Shown here one piece after another: positions 58,383-64,000 of a stretch of 64,000 bases of DNA. The translations under genes and the position numbers were made by a program. This stretch comes from Athripsodes cinereus (Eukaryota; Arthropoda; Insecta; Trichoptera; Leptoceridae). Every line of letters starts with the position of its first letter. The first letter of the stretch is position 1. Under the pieces are notes generated by a model that saw only the letters and a program-made list of their open reading frames with translations, did no database searches and was not told the origin of the DNA. The stretch is taken from assembly GCA_947579605.1 (NCBI GenBank), contig OX388314.1:22330000-22393999 (forward strand), given 5' to 3'.

Positions 58383-59640
58383 AATAAAAATATGTATACG
58401 ATGAGCTGGCACTTACAAGACGGTTACAGATAGTGACTAGTTAATATAAGATAGTATGTATGTATGTTTGTAGTAACAAAGAGGGTTGTATATAGATATG
58501 TATGTAATAAAAATAATATGTATGTAAAGTGAAGTGAGAGATAAGATCGACGCTGATGGAAGATGACCGCACGAGGTGACACTATAACCACTCTACGTCA
58601 CACGACACGCAATGGATAACTACTTAAGGACACTAAACACATTTCGTAATTTAAATTTGGAATGTAATATTCAAACATCACATTTGGAACCAAAGATATG
58701 CTAGATATGCAATTCAAAGAAAAAATCTGTCGTGAAACCGATACAGCCGATGCAGCCAGTTTTAAACTAGCGTCCGTTGAGACGGTTTGTGAGACAGCGC
58801 ATAACCATTATCATCTCAATGATATGGAGTGAGACAGCATAATATTATTATTGTTATTATTAATGCGTTAAGTTGGAACACGAATATTCCGCAATAATGT
58901 ACTGAATTGCAAGTCTAGTATGTCTATGTTTGGAACATCTATATATATTTTTATGTTTAACTTTTTCACTTAATGTGCATATGCTAAAACCAAATAGATA
59001 ATCAAAATCTTCTTTATATCTTCAGGAGAGGTTTGATTACTTGCAAGCAGGCACATGTGCTACCCGCATCCTCCATCAGCTACAAATGATTATTTTGGCA
59101 ATTCTTACAATCCAGTTTTGGGCGACTGGTCCTTCAATCCCGTGAGGTCAACTTTAGTATGAATGTCCAGATAAATAGAAGTCTACGACTCCTGAGATAT
59201 CTGGGTGTGGAATGCGTCTCTTTTCAACGATTCTTTCAATGTACGCATTCCAAAACTTTGAAAGAATTTTCCAACTGAAACTTTCACATGCACTTTTAAT
59301 GAATCACTTAAAAATAAGATAATTGGTCAGTTACCTTCTGCCATAGAATCACTGATAAGTTTCTACATGGTTTCTACGTACTCATGTTCCAACGATACTC
59401 AACGAATAATATTTCTCGGTAAACAAATAGTAATCAAGTATTTTGCGAAATTATGACAGCACGATGGTGACCCAAATGCATACCAACCAGTGCTTGATCA
59501 ATATATTCACTGGTCCCAGATCGCTGAAATTGGTTCTTTGAAACTATTTGTAATTTGACGGCATACCTATATATCCCCTTAATAAAGAATCTCATACAAA
59601 ACTACAACAGCAGTCAACGCCAACCAATACAGATTACAAT
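58383..59640. other. Unexplained interval of mixed composition
   Basis: No recognised frame or RNA. Less AT-rich patches at 58550-58620 and 58730-58810. Confidence 0.3.
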
Positions 59641-59675
59641 CTCACTTCTTTTGAATAGCCCGGATTCACGATGCG

Positions 59676-60262
59676 ATGCGTGTACCGCTCCCTGTACCTC
59701 TATACTGTACTATATCTACTAATAGTACCTACATACCAAACACTATTATAATAATCTATCGAAGAGAAACTATACAATATCAAAATTCGGTTAAAGTAAC
59801 TCATGAATATAATGTTTTAGTCCTCGAAATGTTTTTCATGACATATTCCTACCTGGGAGTTAAGTATTTTAATGACCTACCCAGTGAAATACGATCTACT
59901 CATGATAATAAGAAATTACTATGAAAGAATATATCGTGGAGAGAAATGTGAATATTGTTTGAGATGTAGTTAATTGTATAGTTATAGAGTATTTAAGTAT
60001 AGTTATAGAGTTTATAGTATGAATTAAGTATAGTAAGCATAAGTATAATAAAAGATTAATTAAGTGTATATCTTTATTGTTAAGTACTCCCTCCCTTAGA
60101 TAGAATTTTCGTCAACAAATGATTGCGTTATTGTAAATTGTGTACATATTGTATTCATGTATATATTTTTTTAAATAAATTATTATTATCAACCTGTCTG
60201 TTATTGTAAATTGTATAAATATTGTATCCATGTATACATTTTTTTGAAATAAGTTATTATTC
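59676..60262 (+). pseudogene. LINE C-terminal remnant and 3' region
   Basis: Near 59860 one frame reads YLGVKYFNDLPSEIRSTHD, a common ending of LINE reverse transcriptases (FNxLPxEIR). The following AT-rich region ends in two tandem copies of a 75-bp 3' end (TATTGTAAATTGTGTACATA and TATTGTAAATTGTATAAATA), each ending AAATAAATTATTATT-like. Confidence 0.45.
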
Positions 60263-60725
60263 TTCGAACAAGTTATATTTTATGATTTCTATAGGTAACA
60301 AAATTATCACATTTTTTGTGAAGACGGTGAGAACATGAATTGGGTCCCAGATGCTGGAACATGCTGTCTCTACGTCTGCGAGAGGAAGCGAATGGATAGG
60401 GCTTCAGATGGAAGCTGAAGACACACCTTTTTGCTGGAAGTTTTGGACGATAGACGCACAATACCACACCTTTGAGGTCATGTTATGAGTAAACGGCGCT
60501 TTGATAGCTATCATCTACTACCTCCTTTGGCAGTATTTTTTGTGTCAATAAACATGAAAATTGAAAAGCAAATGTAATTATGTCCAAAAAACTTTGAATG
60601 GCCATACTGAAAAATGACGTCTCAGGATGAACGATATGTTTGTTTCCCCGTGTAGAAAACAAACTCATCGAACTCGGATGATAGGAAAGAATGATAGGAT
60701 AGAAGGATGATGAAAAAAGACTTAC

Positions 60726-61013
60726 CCGACAAAATTTTATTCTTCCCCGTTGATAATTACGACCGATCCACAGGTTTTTCTCTACAAGTTTAACAATGTT
60801 TGAATTTAACCACTCACGCAACACTAAAACACAGTTCTTGACATAATTACCGTTACCACCGACGCAATGTTTTTGTTTTGTTAATAATGTCCGATTTATA
60901 TTATAAAAATGTCCGACCATCGAATTGACGTTTTGTCTTTTTTCAAGAAAGGCGGAAAGAGGTAGATTGTGGGTGGGGAGGGGAGAGGAATGGCCGAATA
61001 GTGTTGCCAACAA
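60726..61013 (-). other. Candidate host first exon
   Basis: The minus strand is open for 176 codons (61013-60483), but a strong donor (TCGG then GTAAGT, boundary at 60726) lies inside it. The sequence before the donor is unique here and less AT-rich, with KRQNVNSMVGHFYNINRT and EWLNSNIVKLVEKNLW. The most likely reading is a first exon (coding or untranslated) of a gene continuing outside the window. No family recognised. Confidence 0.3.
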
Positions 61014-61689
61014 CCCTTTTCAAAAAAATTTTTATATGAATATAATTATTATCAAACACAGGACATAGCGTAGTTTCGCTCCGACATACATATTATTATC
61101 ATTATGAAGCCACAGTATGAATGTGTCTACTGTAACAACACATTGAGCATTATATTCGTGTGTATGTATGTATGTCTGTACATAGTTTGTACTGTACGTA
61201 CGTACAACTAGCACTACACCACCCTTCTTACACAGTGACAATAAAACTTTGATGGTTTCTACGATATAGAAAACTGTTATTACTTCTACAACACATAACA
61301 TAATATTATCTACGTAATATTTTGTTACGGTAAAAATGGAAAATCAGGATTGAACTTCTTTTAAAAATCATCAAAGAACGTTGTTCTTCGCACACAGTTT
61401 CAAGTACTTTGGAAAACTTTTATTCAGTGAACAACTCAAAAATCAACAACAATATGTAACAAATAAATTGTACGTTTTTTAATCTGTCTAATTCACTTTT
61501 TCAATTATTATAATTTGTACGTTATTAACATATTTTTCCAAATAAAACAGTATTCATAAAACATTCGGTAAGCAGTTATTTATTAAAAAAAATTAACGAT
61601 TGTTTTAATGCCATGTAAGATTATTTATTGAATCGCTATTGAAAAGGGCAGCTTTCAGTTTCTTCGCCCGGAAGCTATCGATTAATTGG
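61014..61689. other. AT-rich interval without a recognised gene
   Basis: Short GTAC/TACG-rich patch at 61150-61210. Nothing supported. Confidence 0.35.
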
Positions 61690-61750
61690 TAACTATATAG
61701 CATTCCGTTCTCTCCGTCTACCCCATTTGGGATACAGCGTGAGGGTATTT
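61690..61750 (+). mobile_element. LINE R 3' end, copy 4
   Basis: CATTCCGTTCTCTCCGTCTA, CCCCATTTGGGATACAGCGT and GAGGGTATTTTAAAAAAA. Confidence 0.65.
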
Positions 61751-62734
61751 TAAAAAAAATATATTTACTTTATTTACCAAGAATACATACATTTGGCACA
61801 TTTCACAAAATAACATCAATATTTGACATATAAAGTTTTCGAATATTTCAAAGTTATCAATCAGTGTGTTCACAAATCTATGAGAAAAAAATAACACAAA
61901 ATTAGATCATCGAATCAAAATCAATATTTACATGTAGCATAATATTATACCTACATGAACATGTAACAAGTTATTGGCAAAACAGCGCTCTAAAAAATGC
62001 GAGAATGGAGAACGAGGGAAATTTAGGAAATAAACCGATTGTCAAATATCGGTAACTGTTTTGATAAAGTCAAAAGTCCTCATATGAAAGTTATTTTAAA
62101 CAAAATACCAAATCATGTTCTCCCCGCAACATAATAACACAGTACTAACCAACTACACATTTACTTCACAAACTATCTAAGTGGTGTGGGTGATCTTATC
62201 GACTGATAAAAAAAAAACTATTTCGCATCCTAGCAACACTATTACACACTGTCCACTTTGTCAACATACCTACCTACCTACCACTTAACATATCAAGGTA
62301 CCTACCTACACACTACAAACAATCATAATATTATGTAGGTATGTAAGCGTAATACTGCCTTCTTAACTTTTTATTTGAGTACGAAGACTACTAGAACTTG
62401 TCTTACTTATATTATAAGGGTGCAAAGTCATATTAGAAAAAGAAGTTCTTAAATACTTTCTACACTAGCTTGCATACAAATAGGTGTCTTTATTAAAACA
62501 GCTGTTTTTACCCCTTCGTTCTTGTTTTACATTCAAATACACATTCAGAGTTCATACTTACAAAATCATCTTTATGTTCTTTCACTCTTTAACGCTACTT
62601 TCGGAAGGACAGTTTAGAAAACAAGTTTTTTTTTCCATTTAAAACACTATGACCATTTCATAATCATAATCACCGTGACAATTTAATCACTCTTCTAACG
62701 AAATTCATTCTAACGCTCTGATATTATTAGATTG
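61751..62734. other. AT-rich interval without a recognised gene
   Basis: CATACCTACCTACCTACCAC at 62263 is a TAGG-type repeat frequent in Lepidoptera. No gene seen. Confidence 0.4.
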
Positions 62735-62875
62735 GTGTACACCATGATAATGAGAATGGCGGAATTTGTGAACGTTGGCCGTGGTCACTAAAAGTGATCA
62801 CTCAAGCCAATGCATAAGATTTTACACAGTGTTACATTGTGTAAACATGGTTCTCCAATCGAGACGTCATGTTTA
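62735..62875 (+). repeat. TTTAACTGGATTTGT repeat family, internal part, copy 3
   Basis: GAGAATGGCGGAATTTGTGA, GTGGTCACTAAAAGTGATCA and GGTTCTCCAATCGAGACGTC. Confidence 0.45.
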
Positions 62876-62945
62876 TTGCATGCAGTTGGTTTTAGTAACT
62901 GTCCCATTTGTGGGATGTGCCGTGATAGTAAAATAATTAATACTG
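62876..62945 (+). mobile_element. Family A 3' end
   Basis: TGCATGCAGTTGGTTTTAGT and CATTTGTGGGATGTGCCGTG. Confidence 0.55.
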
Positions 62946-63224
62946 GAAGCAGATTTGACGTGTTAGTATAACAAAAGAGCTATTTTTTATTTATTTATAA
63001 ATCAGTTTTTTTTTCAATTCATCGTGAGGAGATTAAAAAACGAATGCTTTCAGACGTCTTACGTGGGACATCATGTTTCCTCATTTTTAAAGACGTTATC
63101 TAAATAGTATGACTTAAACCTACCACAATTATCTTAATTGATGTATCAAACGTATGAATGAAAATACAAGTATTTTATATCTACTGTCAACATGTTACAC
63201 TATGACTCACAATAATATCAGTGA

Positions 63225-63485
63225 TGTCCCCTTCATACACACCCATAAACTCGAATTTATCGCAGAGGCGCGATTTCTACCAACTAAACCAATGTCATGT
63301 AAATTTCAAGAAAGGAAGAGAGGGGAACAATAAAAAATAACAGTTAGGAAAAGGGATTAGGACACAGACGCTAAATTTTGAGTTATATAATCCTTGACCA
63401 CCGTTTTAAAGGTGTGAAGAGTGGGCAGCAATCTTATTCTGGACGGCAGACTATTCCAACAGTGAACACCATGAATATGCGTCTT
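63225..63485 (-). pseudogene. LINE C-terminal tail, family J, with 3' region
   Basis: Minus reads WNSLPSRIRLLPTLHTFK, then VVKDYITQNLASVS and a stop. The 3' region TTTAGTTGGTAGAAATCGCG, CCTCTGCGATAAATTCGAG identifies family J, linking that orphan 3' end to a LINE protein. Confidence 0.65.
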
Positions 63486-63589
63486 ATACCTGAAAAATAT
63501 AATAATAATCCTTGCTAATCAACTGTGCCTCCGCAGCAGTGATTAGAATTTTATTTATTTGGCAAAATTAATGATTTTGCACAATGTTA

Positions 63590-63993
63590 CAGTAACGTTA
63601 TGTCGATTACGAAAGAAGTGAGAAAGGCATCGTAAATTATACGAATTGGCTCTAGGCTGGCTTAAGTGATCACTTTCGGTGTCCATGAACGACGTTCACC
63701 AATTCCGCCATTCTCTATGCCAGAAATATTTAATGCAAACCAAAGAAGCAACCATTATTTGGGATCTCATATTTCAGATCTCAAATGAATCAAATCTCTC
63801 GTCTAAATAGTATCGGAATAATTAAGATCAATGCTTTAGTGGCTGCAGTCAGCAACAAATGTTTAGAATATTTACTGTTTTTTTATTGCCTGACCGGATT
63901 TGTGTACAACGCGCCAATGATGGTTTTCCAATCGAGGTGTCTAATTGGTTTTGTCATCTGCGCTTTGTGCTCAAATCCGGTTAAACACTAAAA
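63590..63993 (-). repeat. TTTAACTGGATTTGT repeat family, copy 4, with hairpin end
   Basis: Plus strand: ACCGGATTTGTGTACAACGC at 63892 and the complement of ACCGGATTTGAGCACAAAGC at 63963-63982 face each other. Further in: GATCACTTTCGGTGTCCATG and TTCACCAATTCCGCCATTC. Confidence 0.5.
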
Positions 63994-64000
63994 AAATGTA

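Overview
This window looks like gene-poor, AT-rich arthropod chromosome sequence, most probably from a moth or butterfly. The reasons are the mix of repeats: tRNA-derived SINEs, many broken LINE 3' tails with microsatellite ends, a 44.6-44.9 kb repeat of a type I associate with Lepidoptera, frequent TAGGTAGG/CCTACCTA runs, and piggyBac-like and hAT-like miniature elements. I see no bacterial operons, no CRISPR array and no convincing multi-exon host gene. Almost every protein-like stretch belongs to a transposon.

Layout. 1-4.8 kb: an EnSpm/CACTA-like element, left end outside the window. It carries a 481-codon Tnp2-like reading frame that has lost its middle and, tail to tail on the other strand, a spliced DUF4806-like gene. 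5-12 kb: SINEs, LINE scraps and a 5S rRNA-derived fragment. 13.3-15.9 kb: a decayed DDE-type DNA transposon with 40-bp inverted ends. 16-30 kb: mostly featureless AT-rich DNA with SINEs, LINE tails and two fold-back elements (24.1 and 28.3 kb). 30-36 kb: nested LINE and SINE insertions. 37.6-42.2 kb: two hAT-like non-autonomous elements with 8-bp target duplications and a 51-bp minisatellite. 42.3-44.3 kb: the best preserved LINE, 5'-truncated and with one premature stop codon. 45-49 kb: two copies of a second LINE. 50.8-51.4 kb: a piggyBac-like miniature element with TTAA ends. 52-57 kb: a recent 426-bp tandem duplication, small inverted-repeat elements and two oppositely oriented SINEs beside a 130-bp palindrome. 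57-64 kb: mostly unexplained, with LINE tails and one candidate host first exon near 60.7-61.0 kb.

How the parts relate. About twenty copies of one short repeat (called family A here, about 300 bp) end in a 3' tail that nearly matches the 3' end of a LINE also present here (called LINE R). This suggests that LINE R moves family A. The two other SINE families (B and C) have tRNA-like heads with recognisable B boxes. Several insertions can be ordered in time, because LINE ends with short target duplications sit inside family A copies or inside other LINEs. Names A, B, C, R, J, K and L are labels for this report only. All family assignments come from reading motifs, not from searches.
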